DNA from: JADCCX01 sp031431475
Lineage (GTDB): Bacteria > Pseudomonadota > Alphaproteobacteria > Rhizobiales > Beijerinckiaceae
DNA: 64,000 nucleotides
Reading direction: 5' to 3'
Assembly (NCBI GenBank): GCA_031431475.1
Contig: JANPDL010000021.1
Location: 121,396 to 185,395 of the forward strand
The notes below the pieces were generated by a model. That model saw only the letters and a program-made list of their open reading frames with translations, was not told the DNA's origin and did no database searches. The position numbers were made by a program, and so were the translations under genes. Below are positions 34,571-44,276 of the stretch, one piece after another (within the stretch, counting starts at the first letter, position 1; each line of letters opens with the position of its first letter).

Positions 34571-35406
34571 GCCTCGCCCCGGTCGTGCAACCGCGGGTTC
34601 AGCGCGTCGGAAATGCCCTCGCCGATCAGGTTCAGCGACAGCACGGTCAGGAACAAGGCAACGCCCGGAAAGACACTCGTCCACCACGCGATGCGAATGG
34701 TGGAACGCCCTGAGCCGATCATGAAGCCCCAGCTCATCACATTGGGATCACCGAGGCCCAAGAATGACAGCGCCGCCTCCAGCAGGATTGCCGTTGCCAC
34801 CATGAACGACGACAGCACCACGATGGGCGACAGCGCATTCGGCAGGATCTGGCCAAAAATGATCTGCGTCGTCCCCTGCCCCAGCACGACTGCGGCTTGC
34901 ACGAATTCGCGTGATCGCAGGCTCAGGAATTCAGCCCGCACGACACGCGCGACCGGCGGCCATGAGACAATGGCGACAGCCGTAACGATGGATCCGACCG
35001 AAGGCTGGAAGATCGCCACGATCAGCAGGGCAAGGATGAAGCTTGGGATCGACTGGAAAAACTCGGTGAAGCGCATCAGCACATCATCGATCCAGCCACC
35101 GCAATAGCCTGCGACAGCACCCAGCGTCACGCCGATCAGCAGCGCTGCCAATGTTGCACCGCCACCAACGATCAGCGAAACCCGTGCACCGTGCACGATG
35201 GTGGCCCAGACATCACGGCCCAGCATGTCGGTGCCCATCCAGTGCTCGGGATCGAAAGCATCTGTTCGCGGCGGGCCTGCCATGCGCCACGGATCGCCCG
35301 GCGCTATCAAAGGCGCAAAAATCGCCAGCAGCACCACGACGGCAAAAATGAAACAACCGATGACAGCACCCTTGTTGCTGGCAAAGCGTTTCCAGAAACC
35401 GCTCAT
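34567..35406 (-). CDS. Peptide/nickel-type ABC transporter permease (DppC-like)
   Basis: Second inner-membrane permease, 279 aa, starting MSGFWKRFASNKGAVIGCFI. It carries the DppC N-terminal block and the EAA loop region (EALLSFLG-type motif EAALSFLGLGDPNVMSWG). PGDPWRMAGPPRTDAFDPEH, followed by WMGTDMLGRDVW, is the standard periplasmic segment. It overlaps both neighbours by four bases, so translation is coupled along the operon. Confidence 0.93.
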   Translation of the reverse strand: MSGFWKRFASNKGAVIGCFIFAVVVLLAIFAPLIAPGDPWRMAGPPRTDAFDPEHWMGTDMLGRDVWATIVHGARVSLIVGGGATLAALLIGVTLGAVAGYCGGWIDDVLMRFTEFFQSIPSFILALLIVAIFQPSVGSIVTAVAIVSWPPVARVVRAEFLSLRSREFVQAAVVLGQGTTQIIFGQILPNALSPIVVLSSFMVATAILLEAALSFLGLGDPNVMSWGFMIGSGRSTIRIAWWTSVFPGVALFLTVLSLNLIGEGISDALNPRLHDRGEA

Positions 35407-36389
35407 CCCTCCACCTCGATGCGCGGATCGACAAGAGCGATGACGATATCGGTGATGAGGTTGATGATCACAGCCATCGCCGATGTCACGATGAATACGC
35501 CAAGCAACAAGTTGTAATCCCGCGCCAGCAAGGCCTCGAAGGCCAGCCGCCCGACTCCCGGCCACGAGAACACTGTCTCGACCAGGATCGACCCACCCAC
35601 GATCTGTCCCGCCTGCACACCGGCAAAACCGATGACCGGCAGGATGGCGTTGCGCAGCACATGCCGCCGCAGGATCGGCCCCTCGGGAAGACCCTTGGCG
35701 CGCGCCGTGCGGACAAAATCCTGGCTGGCCACCTCCAGCATGGAGGAACGTGTCAGGCGCGCATAGAGCGCCATGTAGAACAGACCAAGTGTAAGCGCAG
35801 GAAGAATCAGGTGCTTCGCCACATCCAGAACCGCCGTTAGACCGGTATAATCCTGTCCGATGCTGAACATGCCCAGCGCAGGCAGCCAGTTGAGCCAGAC
35901 CGAGAAGACAAGGATGAAGATCAGCCCGACCCAGAAGATCGGCGTGGCATAGAACGTCAGTGCCAGCACAGTCACCGCGCTGTCAGTCACCGTTCCGACT
36001 CTACGCGCAGCAACAGCGCCAAGGCTGATGCCTGCGGCAAGCGAGAAGATGAACGCCGCGCTGGTCAGCAAAACGGTCGCGGGCAAACGCTCGGCAATCA
36101 GGCTCAGCACACTGCGTTGCACGCGATGGGAAAAGCCAAAATCGAGGCTGGCGATGCCCTTGAGATAGATCCAGAGCTGCACCAGCACAGGCTGATCGAG
36201 GCCAAATTGCTGGCGAAGCTGTGCCATGAATTGTGCATCGGCAGCACCGGATTGCCCCGCGATGACGCTTGCCGGATCACCCGGTGCCATACGGACGATG
36301 AAGAACGCCACGATAATCACGCCAAGGACGACGGCAAAGGCTTTCAGAAGCCGCCGCCCGAGGAAACCGAAGAATGCGGAGAGGGTCAT
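35403..36389 (-). CDS. Peptide/nickel-type ABC transporter permease (DppB-like)
   Basis: First inner-membrane permease, 328 aa, with six helices. GRRLLKAFAVVLGVIIVAFF and RMAPGDPASV are the usual N-terminal blocks, and TVFSWPGVGRLAFEALLARD the EAA-type cytoplasmic region. It is separated from the binding-protein gene by 46 bp that contain a short hairpin, which would let the binding protein be made in excess. Confidence 0.93.
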   Translation of the reverse strand: MTLSAFFGFLGRRLLKAFAVVLGVIIVAFFIVRMAPGDPASVIAGQSGAADAQFMAQLRQQFGLDQPVLVQLWIYLKGIASLDFGFSHRVQRSVLSLIAERLPATVLLTSAAFIFSLAAGISLGAVAARRVGTVTDSAVTVLALTFYATPIFWVGLIFILVFSVWLNWLPALGMFSIGQDYTGLTAVLDVAKHLILPALTLGLFYMALYARLTRSSMLEVASQDFVRTARAKGLPEGPILRRHVLRNAILPVIGFAGVQAGQIVGGSILVETVFSWPGVGRLAFEALLARDYNLLLGVFIVTSAMAVIINLITDIVIALVDPRIEVEG

Positions 36390-36401
36390 AAAAAAACGTT
36401 C

Positions 36402-36419
36402 CTTCTCCCAAGGGAGAAG
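36402..36419. terminator. Short hairpin between binding-protein and permease genes of the peptide-type importer
   Basis: CTTCTCCC-AA-GGGAGAAG is a perfect 8-bp stem with a two-base loop in DNA, followed on the transcribed strand by AACGTTTTTTT. Such a structure between binding-protein and permease genes usually gives partial termination or 3'-end protection. Its stem matches the core of the REP-like repeats at 16.9-17.7 kb. Confidence 0.6.
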
Positions 36420-36435
36420 CGAAGATCAAAAACCG

Positions 36436-38046
36436 TCACCCGAAACTCACATCCGCAAAGTTCGAATGGATTCCCGTACCGCCGGAGATGATGTTCTTCA
36501 GCCGCTTGTCCTGAATGGTTGGGAAGGTGAGTTCCATCAGCCATATCTGCGGCATATCCTCGACCAGCACCTTCTGAACCTCGGAGAATGCCGCCTTGCG
36601 GGCGTCCGAATTCTGGCTTTCGCGAGCCGTTTTGAAGAGCTCATCCACTTTCGGATTGGCATATCCACCGGTATTGGTGAAGGCCACTTTCTGGATGTTG
36701 GTCGAAACATAGGTCCGCTCAACGCCCAGTGTTGGATCACCCCACTGATAGACGAAATTCACCGTGATATCGTATTCCCATTGGCCGAGCTTGCGCGCCC
36801 AAGTCGCGGCATCAACCGCTTCCGCCACCAGCTTGACGCCCACTTTGGCATATTGCTGGCGGATGTACTCGCCCAGCCGGTTCCATATCTCGCCGTAAGG
36901 CAGCGGCATGAACTTGAGCTCGAAGCGCGTGCCATCGGCTCCCGCTTTCAGGCCCGCTTCGTCCAGCAGCGCGGCAGCCGCCTTTTCATCAAATGCGGGC
37001 AGCTTCACCGACGCATCGTGGAAGCGCGTGGCCGAGCTGATCGGGCTAGTCGCCGCCTTGCCGACGCCGAACCAAAGGCGGTTCACGATGAAATTCCGGT
37101 CGATCATCATCGACAGCGCGCGGCGCACCTTGGGATTGTCCAGCGGCTTGACCCGATGGTTCAATTCGATCCACGACAGCGGGCCGTAATATTCCCAGCC
37201 GTTCATATGGACCTGCAGGTTCGGCTCCGCCTGCATGCGCGGCACGTCGAACGCCTCGATATCGTTGGGTCCGGTGAGTTGCACCTGCCCGGTTTGCAGC
37301 GCCACACTGCGCAAGTTGGAATCCGGGATGACCCGGTAGATCACCTCGTCCAGCAGCGGTTTGCCAGCTTGCCAGTACTTGTCATGCTTAACGAGCTTGA
37401 TGAAATTGCCGCGCTGCCATTCGCCAAACTTGAACGGGCCCGTACCGACAGGCGTCTGGTTCGCGGGCGCGTTACGCATTGCAGCCGCATCCATGCCGTC
37501 ATAGACATGTTTCGGCATTATCGCGCAGGTCGTGACATCGAACATCAGCATGAACGGCTCGAATGGCCCCTTGAGCTTGATCTCGACCGTATTGGCATCC
37601 TTCGCCGTGCAGGTATCGATGCGCTGGAAAATACCGCGCGAACGCGGTGAAAGCTCCATGTGGAACTTCATGATGGAGAAAACCACATCCTCCGCCGAGA
37701 ACGGCTTGCCGTCATGCCATGTCACGCCGGATTGCAGGTTGAACGTGTAGGTCACGCCATCTGTGCCGACGGTCCAGCTCTTGGCGAGGCCGGGCATCGG
37801 TTCAAGCTTGGGCGAATAGGTCAGCAGGCCTTCAAAAATCTTGGAGGCAACTACCAGCGTTGGACCCTGATTGTTGACGCCTAGAACCAGCAGAGGTGGT
37901 TCGGGCGTGATCAATGTAGTCAGTACGCCGGTGCGGCGCGCCTGCGCCCACGCACCTTTGCTCATGATGCCAAAAGGCGTGGCAGTCATGGCCGCAGCCA
38001 GACCTTTGGTTACGGAACGGCGGCTCATGGAAATGGATGTCGTCAT
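36436..38046 (-). CDS. Peptide/nickel-type ABC transporter substrate-binding protein (family 5)
   Basis: A 536-aa periplasmic receptor of the DppA/OppA family. A twin-arginine-like signal (MTTSISMSRRSVTKGLAAAM) is followed by the family 5 blocks (YSPKLEPMPGLAKSWTVGTD, then FNLQSGVTWHDGKPFSAEDV). I start at the ATG with GGGGAG nearby, giving MTTSIS; the longer form would begin within the ribosome binding site. The substrate could be a dipeptide, oligopeptide or other polar compound, and the neighbouring GMC oxidoreductase gives no firm clue. Confidence 0.92.
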   Translation of the reverse strand: MTTSISMSRRSVTKGLAAAMTATPFGIMSKGAWAQARRTGVLTTLITPEPPLLVLGVNNQGPTLVVASKIFEGLLTYSPKLEPMPGLAKSWTVGTDGVTYTFNLQSGVTWHDGKPFSAEDVVFSIMKFHMELSPRSRGIFQRIDTCTAKDANTVEIKLKGPFEPFMLMFDVTTCAIMPKHVYDGMDAAAMRNAPANQTPVGTGPFKFGEWQRGNFIKLVKHDKYWQAGKPLLDEVIYRVIPDSNLRSVALQTGQVQLTGPNDIEAFDVPRMQAEPNLQVHMNGWEYYGPLSWIELNHRVKPLDNPKVRRALSMMIDRNFIVNRLWFGVGKAATSPISSATRFHDASVKLPAFDEKAAAALLDEAGLKAGADGTRFELKFMPLPYGEIWNRLGEYIRQQYAKVGVKLVAEAVDAATWARKLGQWEYDITVNFVYQWGDPTLGVERTYVSTNIQKVAFTNTGGYANPKVDELFKTARESQNSDARKAAFSEVQKVLVEDMPQIWLMELTFPTIQDKRLKNIISGGTGIHSNFADVSFG

Positions 38047-38121
38047 GGAACTCCCCTGCAAATGCTAAAATGCAATAGATCGGCACTTTGCTCCTGACGC
38101 AAGCGCTGCAATTGTGAGGCC

Positions 38122-39837
38122 ATGTCGATTCCCGAAAAACCCTTTGATGTGATCATCGTCGGTGGTGGTTCCGCCGGTTGTGTGCTGGCAGCGCGCCTGT
38201 CGGAAGACCCCCGGCGCGAAGTGCTGCTGATCGAGGCCGGACGCGACATTTCGGAAGGCAATGTGCCGCGCCAGGTCTTGTCGCCTTATGCCGGTCTCGC
38301 CTATTTCGATCCGTCCCTGACCTACACGAACCTGAAAGTGCAATTCGCGACAGGTCGCGGCAACCAGTCATCCACACGTCCGCTCGCGCCCTACAGTCAG
38401 GGCCGGGCGCTTGGTGGCGGTTCGGCGATCAACGGCATCGGTGCCAATCGCGGATCGCCCGGTGATTACGATGAATGGCACGCCATGGGAGCAGACGGCT
38501 GGACATGGGACAATGTTCTGCCCTTCTTCCGCAAACTGGAACGTGATCTTGATATCGCAGATGACCTGCACGGCAAGGACGGTCCACTGCCCATCCGCCG
38601 CGCCCCCGCTGAATGGCGCTCTGGTTTCGTGAATGCCACGGTGGAAACTCTGGTAAAACGTGGCATCGCGGAACATCCCGATCAAAATGGTGCCTGGCAG
38701 GATGGTGTCTTCGCCCAGAAGGTCAACCTCGATGAAAATCTCCATCGCGTTCCTACGTCGCTGGGATGGCTGACACCAGAGGTCCGGCGGCGACCTAACC
38801 TGACCATCATCACAGGTGTTTCGGTCTCGCGGATCACGAGTGACGGACCGCAGGTGACCGGCGTGATGCTGGACCTTGGCCTGCAACTCATGCCCGTGAA
38901 AGCCCGCGAGGTCATCCTCTCGGCGGGCGCACTTCACAGCCCTGCACTATTGATGCGCAGCGGCTTTGGCCCCGTGCCACATCTCAAGGAGCGTGGAATA
39001 GCGCCCGTGATGCATCTTGCAGGTGTGGGTCGTAACCTAATGGAACATCCCTATGCGGGAATAGCATTCTACCTGCCACGGGCATCACGAATGACAGGTG
39101 ATAACCAGCATCATATTCCGGCGGTCTGGCGCTTTTCATCCCAACTTGAGGGATGTCCGTCGGGGGATATGCATCTGGGAATGATGGGCCGCAGCGCATG
39201 GCATGGTATCGGCCAGCGCATGGGTGCGCTCGCATTCTGGGTGAACAAGAGTTACAGCCGGGGCTTCGTCGAGCTGGACCGCGATATTGATGCACCACCG
39301 GTAATCGACATGCGTTTGCTCTCGGATGAGCGTGATCGCATCCGGCTCAAATCCGCGTTCCATCTCGCGGCCGGTCTGGCCCATGAGATCACGGCGACAG
39401 GTGCCGCAGGTGCGCCGCAACCCGCGCGCATGTCGGACCGTGGGCGAAAGTACGGTGCACGCACGCTAAAAAACCGCTTATTGACTGGCCTCGCAGGCGC
39501 AGCCATCGATCTCAGCGGTCCCTTCGCGTCCCACCTGATGAACCGGCTGACTGCGGAAGGACCAACCATCGCCGATCTGCTGGTTGATGATGCGGCGCTC
39601 GATCAATACCTTGATGAATCCGTCATCGGGGTCTGGCATGCCTCAGGCACATGCCGGATGGGCGCGGCCAGCGATCCCATGGCTGTCACAGATCATCAGG
39701 GCAGGGTACGCGGCGTGGCGGGCCTACGCATCTGCGATGCCTCGATCTTTCCGACCATTCCCTGCGCCAATCTCAATGTTCCGGTGATCATGACGGCGGA
39801 ACGGGTGGCATCGATGATGCAGGATACAAGCATTTGA
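38122..39837 (+). CDS. GMC-family FAD oxidoreductase (choline/alcohol dehydrogenase-like)
   Basis: A 571-aa flavoprotein. The Rossmann fold FDVIIVGGGSAGCVLAARLS opens it, GGSAINGIGANRGSPGDYDE is the GMC signature 1 region, and VIGVWHASGTCRMG with PCANLNVPVIMTAER carries the active-site His and Asn. It oxidises an alcohol or sugar, with the substrate not predictable from sequence. The gene is divergent from the importer's binding protein with 75 bp between, so the importer may bring in its substrate or precursor. The start is unambiguous. Confidence 0.93.
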   Translation: MSIPEKPFDVIIVGGGSAGCVLAARLSEDPRREVLLIEAGRDISEGNVPRQVLSPYAGLAYFDPSLTYTNLKVQFATGRGNQSSTRPLAPYSQGRALGGGSAINGIGANRGSPGDYDEWHAMGADGWTWDNVLPFFRKLERDLDIADDLHGKDGPLPIRRAPAEWRSGFVNATVETLVKRGIAEHPDQNGAWQDGVFAQKVNLDENLHRVPTSLGWLTPEVRRRPNLTIITGVSVSRITSDGPQVTGVMLDLGLQLMPVKAREVILSAGALHSPALLMRSGFGPVPHLKERGIAPVMHLAGVGRNLMEHPYAGIAFYLPRASRMTGDNQHHIPAVWRFSSQLEGCPSGDMHLGMMGRSAWHGIGQRMGALAFWVNKSYSRGFVELDRDIDAPPVIDMRLLSDERDRIRLKSAFHLAAGLAHEITATGAAGAPQPARMSDRGRKYGARTLKNRLLTGLAGAAIDLSGPFASHLMNRLTAEGPTIADLLVDDAALDQYLDESVIGVWHASGTCRMGAASDPMAVTDHQGRVRGVAGLRICDASIFPTIPCANLNVPVIMTAERVASMMQDTSI

Positions 39838-39969
39838 CCCTGCATGCTGGTGATATCGATTAAGGTAAAACTGTGTTACAGCGTGCCTTGATCCACAAAA
39901 GCGGGCAGTATGCACTCACAGCGAGTGAGTCATTGCAAAGCGCATTGACCTACGGGTCGGGGATCCACA

Positions 39970-41250
39970 GTGCATCAGAATGCAACAAATCATCTACTGG
40001 GCAACGATATCGCTGATGCGCAATCCGGCAATGCATCCGGCATACTGCTTGAGCGCGATCTTATCCTGTCTGACATGAAGCTTGAACTTCTGGCGCTCAT
40101 CCTGCGGCAATCGCCCTTTGCAGCGCTGTCCTGGGCTTTCGGCAGAACGTCCGCTACGACACCCATGCCGATCAAGCCGGAAGCCCTGCGCTACAACGAA
40201 GCACTGGTTGCATCGCTTCGGCAGCGCATGGCATCTGGCCAGACCGTTGACATCACCAGCGATCTGCCGGCTTTGTGGAAAGCAGCGGTCCTCAATCATC
40301 TCGGCCTTACGGCTGAAACGATCCATGCGGCCGATGTCAGGCCATTCGCGATGCAGCCCGCCAGATCGGCTGGTTTCCTGACATACTGCAAGCAGCTGCG
40401 TCTGCATCAATGGTCGAAGAACGTCCTCGTCTTCATTCCCGTCCTGATGTCGCACCAGTTCCTCGACATGCAGCAAATGCTGAATGCGCTGCTGGCCTTC
40501 ATCTGCTTCGGCCTCGTTGCATCGTCGATCTATCTGATGAACGACATCATGGACCTGCATCAGGATCGGCGTCACCCGACGAAATCCCGGCGGCCGTTTG
40601 CCAGTGGTGCCATCCCGATTTCGCACGGACTGATGCTGTTTCCGCTGCTGGTCGGCACGGCACTCTTCATCGCGAGCCAGCTGCCCCCGATGTTCGGCGT
40701 CACAATGGCGATCTATTTCGCGCTGAATCTCGCCTACACTTTCTATCTCAAGCGCAAGCTGCTGGTCGATGTGCTGGCGCTGTCGGGCGCCTATACGCTG
40801 CGGATTCTGGCGGGAAATGCGGCAGGACCCATCGAGATCTCGAACTGGTTACTCGCTTTCTCGATGTTCCTGTTCCTCAGCCTCGCACTGGTGAAACGCT
40901 ACGTGGAGCTGGATACGGTTGATGCCGACAAGCCCGACGAGAAGCGCGTCATGGGGCGCGGCTACCGCAAGGCCGATCTCGATATGCTGGCACAGCTTGG
41001 CGTCGCAAGCGGTTTCGCGGCAGTGATCGTTCTGGCGCTGTTTGTCGAGGGTGCAGGCAAATCCGGCCTCTACACACACCGCGAACTGATCTGGCTGGTC
41101 TGCCCCATCGTGCTCTACATCATCGGACGTATCTGGGTTCTGGCGAAACGGCGTGAGTTACCGGATGATCCTATCTTCTTCATCATCACGGACTGGCGCA
41201 GCCATCTGATGGGTGCCATCGTCGCGCTCGTCTTCTTCATGGCCGTATAA
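39970..41250 (+). CDS. UbiA-family prenyltransferase (decaprenyl-phosphate phosphoribosyltransferase-like) with a degenerate HAD N-terminus
   Basis: The C-terminal 290 residues form a multi-helix UbiA domain with the metal motif NDIMDLHQD (NDxxDxxxD) and LVKRYVELDTVDADKPDEKR ahead of GRGY. This second motif resembles polyprenyl-phosphate phosphoribosyltransferases (mycobacterial Rv3806c type) more than quinone UbiA. The N-terminal 130 residues align in outline to the HAD phosphatase domain found fused in relatives (RYNEALVASLRQRMASGQTV, then LNHLGL). They lack the DxD nucleophile and the later Lys/Asp motifs, so this part is probably inactive. The start is GTG with GGGGA upstream. First gene of a three-gene unit. 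Confidence 0.85.
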   Translation: MHQNATNHLLGNDIADAQSGNASGILLERDLILSDMKLELLALILRQSPFAALSWAFGRTSATTPMPIKPEALRYNEALVASLRQRMASGQTVDITSDLPALWKAAVLNHLGLTAETIHAADVRPFAMQPARSAGFLTYCKQLRLHQWSKNVLVFIPVLMSHQFLDMQQMLNALLAFICFGLVASSIYLMNDIMDLHQDRRHPTKSRRPFASGAIPISHGLMLFPLLVGTALFIASQLPPMFGVTMAIYFALNLAYTFYLKRKLLVDVLALSGAYTLRILAGNAAGPIEISNWLLAFSMFLFLSLALVKRYVELDTVDADKPDEKRVMGRGYRKADLDMLAQLGVASGFAAVIVLALFVEGAGKSGLYTHRELIWLVCPIVLYIIGRIWVLAKRRELPDDPIFFIITDWRSHLMGAIVALVFFMAV

Positions 41251-41262
41251 TCGTGCAACGCC

Positions 41263-42600
41263 ATGTCTGATCCCTATCAATCCTGGGGAGGGCTAAAGGC
41301 TGGCGATGTGCCGATCCTTCAACCCCGATCCGCAGCTGATCTGAAGATTCCACATGGCCCATGGCTCGCCTTCGGCAATGGCCGCAGCTATGGCGATAGC
41401 TGCTTTCCTGCCAATGGCACGATGATCGATATGCGCGGAATGAACCGCGTGCTGAATCTCGATCCTGCGAGCGGTGTTCTGAGGGCGGAATCAGGCCTGC
41501 TGCTGTTGGATCTGTTGCCGCACATCATACCCCACGGCTGGTTTCTCGCCGTAGTGCCGGGCACGCGGTTCGTTACCCTCGGCGGAGCTATCGCCAATGA
41601 TATCCATGGCAAGAACCATCACGTCAAAGGCACCTTCGGCGAGCATGTCCGCGCCTTTGAATTGTGGCGCTCGGACGGACAGAAGCTGCTGTGCTCGCGT
41701 GAACAAAACGCCGATCTTTTCCATGCCACCATCGGCGGAATGGGGTTGACCGGCCTTATTACCTGGGTGGAAATCCAGCTCATGCGCACGCCCTCCCCCA
41801 ATGTGGTGCAGGAGGCTTTGCCATTGGAGAGTCTGGCCGACTTCTTCCGGATCGCTCCAGCGAGCGATGCAACGCATGCCTATTCCGTGGCCTGGCTCGA
41901 CAGTCTCGCAGCAGGCTCGAAGCTCGGACGCGGCGTGCTGCTCAGGGCCAACCATGCGGGAGAGTCCCTCCTGCCTGCCTACAGGGGTGCACCATTGGTA
42001 TCGATGCCGTTCACGCCGCCGGTTCCGCTAGTGAATCGCTGGAGCTTACGCGCATTCAACACGTTTTATCGCCACCGAACATTGTCAAAAACAGGCGAAC
42101 AGCCAGTTCCATACACATCCTTCTTCTTTCCACTGGATTCTGTGGGAGGTTGGAACAGGCTCTACGGTCCAGGCGGCCTGCGCCAGCACCAGAGCGTGAT
42201 CCCGATAGCACATGCCGAGCGCGTGATTGCCACGATGATCGAAGAAACGCACCGGGCCAGGCACGGCTCGTTCCTTACGGTGCTCAAGCTTTTCTCGGAC
42301 CGACCGGCTGTTGGCCTCATGTCATTCCCGCACGCTGGTGCCACACTGACTCTGGACTTCCCCTATCTCGGTGCCAGAACCAATGCCTTGCTGGATCGCC
42401 TTGATGCACTCACTGTAAACTGCGGCGGTCGCGTGAACCCGTACAAGGATGCCCATATGTCGGCGGCGACCTTTGCGGCTTCTTTCCCGCAGATGAAGGC
42501 ATTTCAGGCATTCATGGACCCCATGGCACGCTCGCAACTTGCCGAGCGCGTTGGCCTAGTTCCTGCCAGCTTAATGCCCCTGAAAGCAGCAGCCGAATGA
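41263..42600 (+). CDS. FAD-dependent oxidoreductase, DprE1-like
   Basis: A 445-aa vanillyl-alcohol-oxidase-type flavoprotein. The FAD-binding half is clear: GNGRSYGDSCFPANGTMIDM, VVPGTRFVTLGGAIANDIHG and ATIGGMGLTGLITWVEIQL. These are the hallmarks of DprE1, which oxidises the 2'-hydroxyl of polyprenylphosphoryl ribose on the way to polyprenylphosphoryl arabinose. It follows the UbiA gene by 12 bp and overlaps the membrane-protein gene by four bases. The neighbours strongly support the lipid-linked pentose assignment. Confidence 0.87.
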   Translation: MSDPYQSWGGLKAGDVPILQPRSAADLKIPHGPWLAFGNGRSYGDSCFPANGTMIDMRGMNRVLNLDPASGVLRAESGLLLLDLLPHIIPHGWFLAVVPGTRFVTLGGAIANDIHGKNHHVKGTFGEHVRAFELWRSDGQKLLCSREQNADLFHATIGGMGLTGLITWVEIQLMRTPSPNVVQEALPLESLADFFRIAPASDATHAYSVAWLDSLAAGSKLGRGVLLRANHAGESLLPAYRGAPLVSMPFTPPVPLVNRWSLRAFNTFYRHRTLSKTGEQPVPYTSFFFPLDSVGGWNRLYGPGGLRQHQSVIPIAHAERVIATMIEETHRARHGSFLTVLKLFSDRPAVGLMSFPHAGATLTLDFPYLGARTNALLDRLDALTVNCGGRVNPYKDAHMSAATFAASFPQMKAFQAFMDPMARSQLAERVGLVPASLMPLKAAAE

Positions 42601-44267
42601 GCCTACTGCGCCATCCCGTCGCACCGCTGGCTTTGCTGGCAGCGGCAGTTGTTGTACTGCTGAGCCTGCCTTTGCGTTTGCCCATCGGTCCCAATTACTG
42701 GGACCTCTATACCTATGTCGACACGGCCTATCGTATCAGCCTCGGGCAAGTACCCCATATCGATTTTTTCATTCCAGTGGGCTCTCTTGGCTACGCACTC
42801 TACATCCTGGTCACCAAGGTCTTCCCCTCAGCGCACACATTGCTCGCAGTGCATTACGCTGTTCTGATCGTCGCGCTACCGCTGATGACTGTCATTGTAC
42901 TGGAGGCGCAGAAACGCTCGCATGCCGAGGCACTGGCCCTCGCCATCCCGTTCGCGATCTTCGCACTGGTCCCGATCAACGGACTGGAACTTTATCCGTC
43001 ACCGGGGTTTGATGGCTACGGCAACTACAATCGGCACGTTGCCCTGCTGCTCTATATGCTGGCGGCGAACCTGCTGTTCGTGGAGGATCGTGCCAAAGCG
43101 ACCGCGATAGCAATGGCGCTATTGGCGACGCTTTTCATGCTGAAGGTCACTGGCTTTGTCGTAGGCCTTTTGCTGGTTCTGCACGCCGCTCTTGCTGGCC
43201 GGATCGGTTTGCGATCCGGGCTTGTATCTGCCGTGGCAATCGGTGCAGTTTTCGCCCTCGTGCAATGGCAAACTGGTCTGATCTCAGCATACATCCGCGA
43301 TATCCTTCACCTCATCGGCATGAATACGGGTTCGCTGCTGCCCCGCATTCTCACGGTTCTATCCTCAAAATTCGATGTCATTGCCGCAGCAGGCACATTG
43401 ACGCTGCTGCTGTTCTGGCGCGGGCGGGACTTCTTCTTCGATGACGTCAAACTTGCGCTCACACAGAGAAATCTCCCGGCGTTGCAGCGCGCACTGAACG
43501 CCGATTTCATCTGGCTTTTGTCACTTCTTCTCGCAGGCACCATCTTCGAGACGCAAAACACCGGAAGCCACGAGTACATCCTGATATGGCCAGCCATCCT
43601 GCTGGCTTTCCGCAACATCACCCTGCCCTGGCAGAAACAGGATGCTCTTGTACTGATCGTGATCGCAGCCACGGTTCTGCCAACACCGATCACAATCCTC
43701 CACCGCGCCGCCCGCGCAATCGCTTCGGCACCGGTTTATGAGGCGGTGCAGGTCCCGTTGCTGGGACCTTTCGGACGCGTTTCGGTCAAGCCGGATATCA
43801 TGCGGCAATCACGGGCGATGCTGGCGCATTACCCGATAGCGCGCGCTTCTTATGAGCAACTCGCCAAAAGCAGTGTGCTGCCATCCTATATTCTCTTTTC
43901 AGAAATCGATTTTCAAGTGAGCTGGCTGGTGAGCACCCAGCAAGCCGCCGACGCCCTGCTTGCCTATGAGAAAGCCAGCGGCAAAATCTTCCGCCGTATT
44001 GTTACGCTTGATTTTGTCGACCCGCTGCCGGTGATCCTCGGACGGGTGCCGCTGAAGGATCTGTCAATTGGCAATGATCCATCACGAATGATCGCACGGC
44101 TAAACCCGCAGGCGATGGCTGAGATAGTGTCTGCCGATGCGATCCTGTTGCCGCTCTGCCCTGTTACGGACGCGCGAAATAAGATTGCGGCGGCATATGC
44201 GCCAGCCATGACAGGGCGCAGACGCGTAGCGTTGACGCCCTGTTTCGATATGCTCGTAAAGGGCTGA
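42597..44267 (+). CDS. Predicted GT-C-type membrane glycosyltransferase
   Basis: A 556-aa protein with about 10 hydrophobic helices in the first 400 residues and a soluble C-terminal domain. The first periplasmic loop (NYWDLYTYVDTAYRISLGQV, then PHIDFF) has acidic residues positioned like the catalytic loop of GT-C transferases, which use polyprenyl-phosphate sugars. Together with the UbiA-like and DprE1-like genes, it is the best candidate for the enzyme that transfers the lipid-linked pentose to a glycan. I do not recognise the specific family. Confidence 0.7.
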   Translation: MSLLRHPVAPLALLAAAVVVLLSLPLRLPIGPNYWDLYTYVDTAYRISLGQVPHIDFFIPVGSLGYALYILVTKVFPSAHTLLAVHYAVLIVALPLMTVIVLEAQKRSHAEALALAIPFAIFALVPINGLELYPSPGFDGYGNYNRHVALLLYMLAANLLFVEDRAKATAIAMALLATLFMLKVTGFVVGLLLVLHAALAGRIGLRSGLVSAVAIGAVFALVQWQTGLISAYIRDILHLIGMNTGSLLPRILTVLSSKFDVIAAAGTLTLLLFWRGRDFFFDDVKLALTQRNLPALQRALNADFIWLLSLLLAGTIFETQNTGSHEYILIWPAILLAFRNITLPWQKQDALVLIVIAATVLPTPITILHRAARAIASAPVYEAVQVPLLGPFGRVSVKPDIMRQSRAMLAHYPIARASYEQLAKSSVLPSYILFSEIDFQVSWLVSTQQAADALLAYEKASGKIFRRIVTLDFVDPLPVILGRVPLKDLSIGNDPSRMIARLNPQAMAEIVSADAILLPLCPVTDARNKIAAAYAPAMTGRRRVALTPCFDMLVKG

Positions 44268-44276
44268 TCCGAAGAC

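Noticed and set aside
36226..37650. 474-codon plus-strand open frame opposite the peptide-type binding protein
   Set aside because: Low-complexity antisense composition, no recognisable motif, and the opposite strand encodes a complete family 5 binding protein.
39970..41250. 4-hydroxybenzoate polyprenyltransferase (quinone UbiA)
   Set aside because: The second motif, the HAD-like N-terminal remnant and the DprE1-like neighbour fit a polyprenyl-phosphate phosphoribosyltransferase better.
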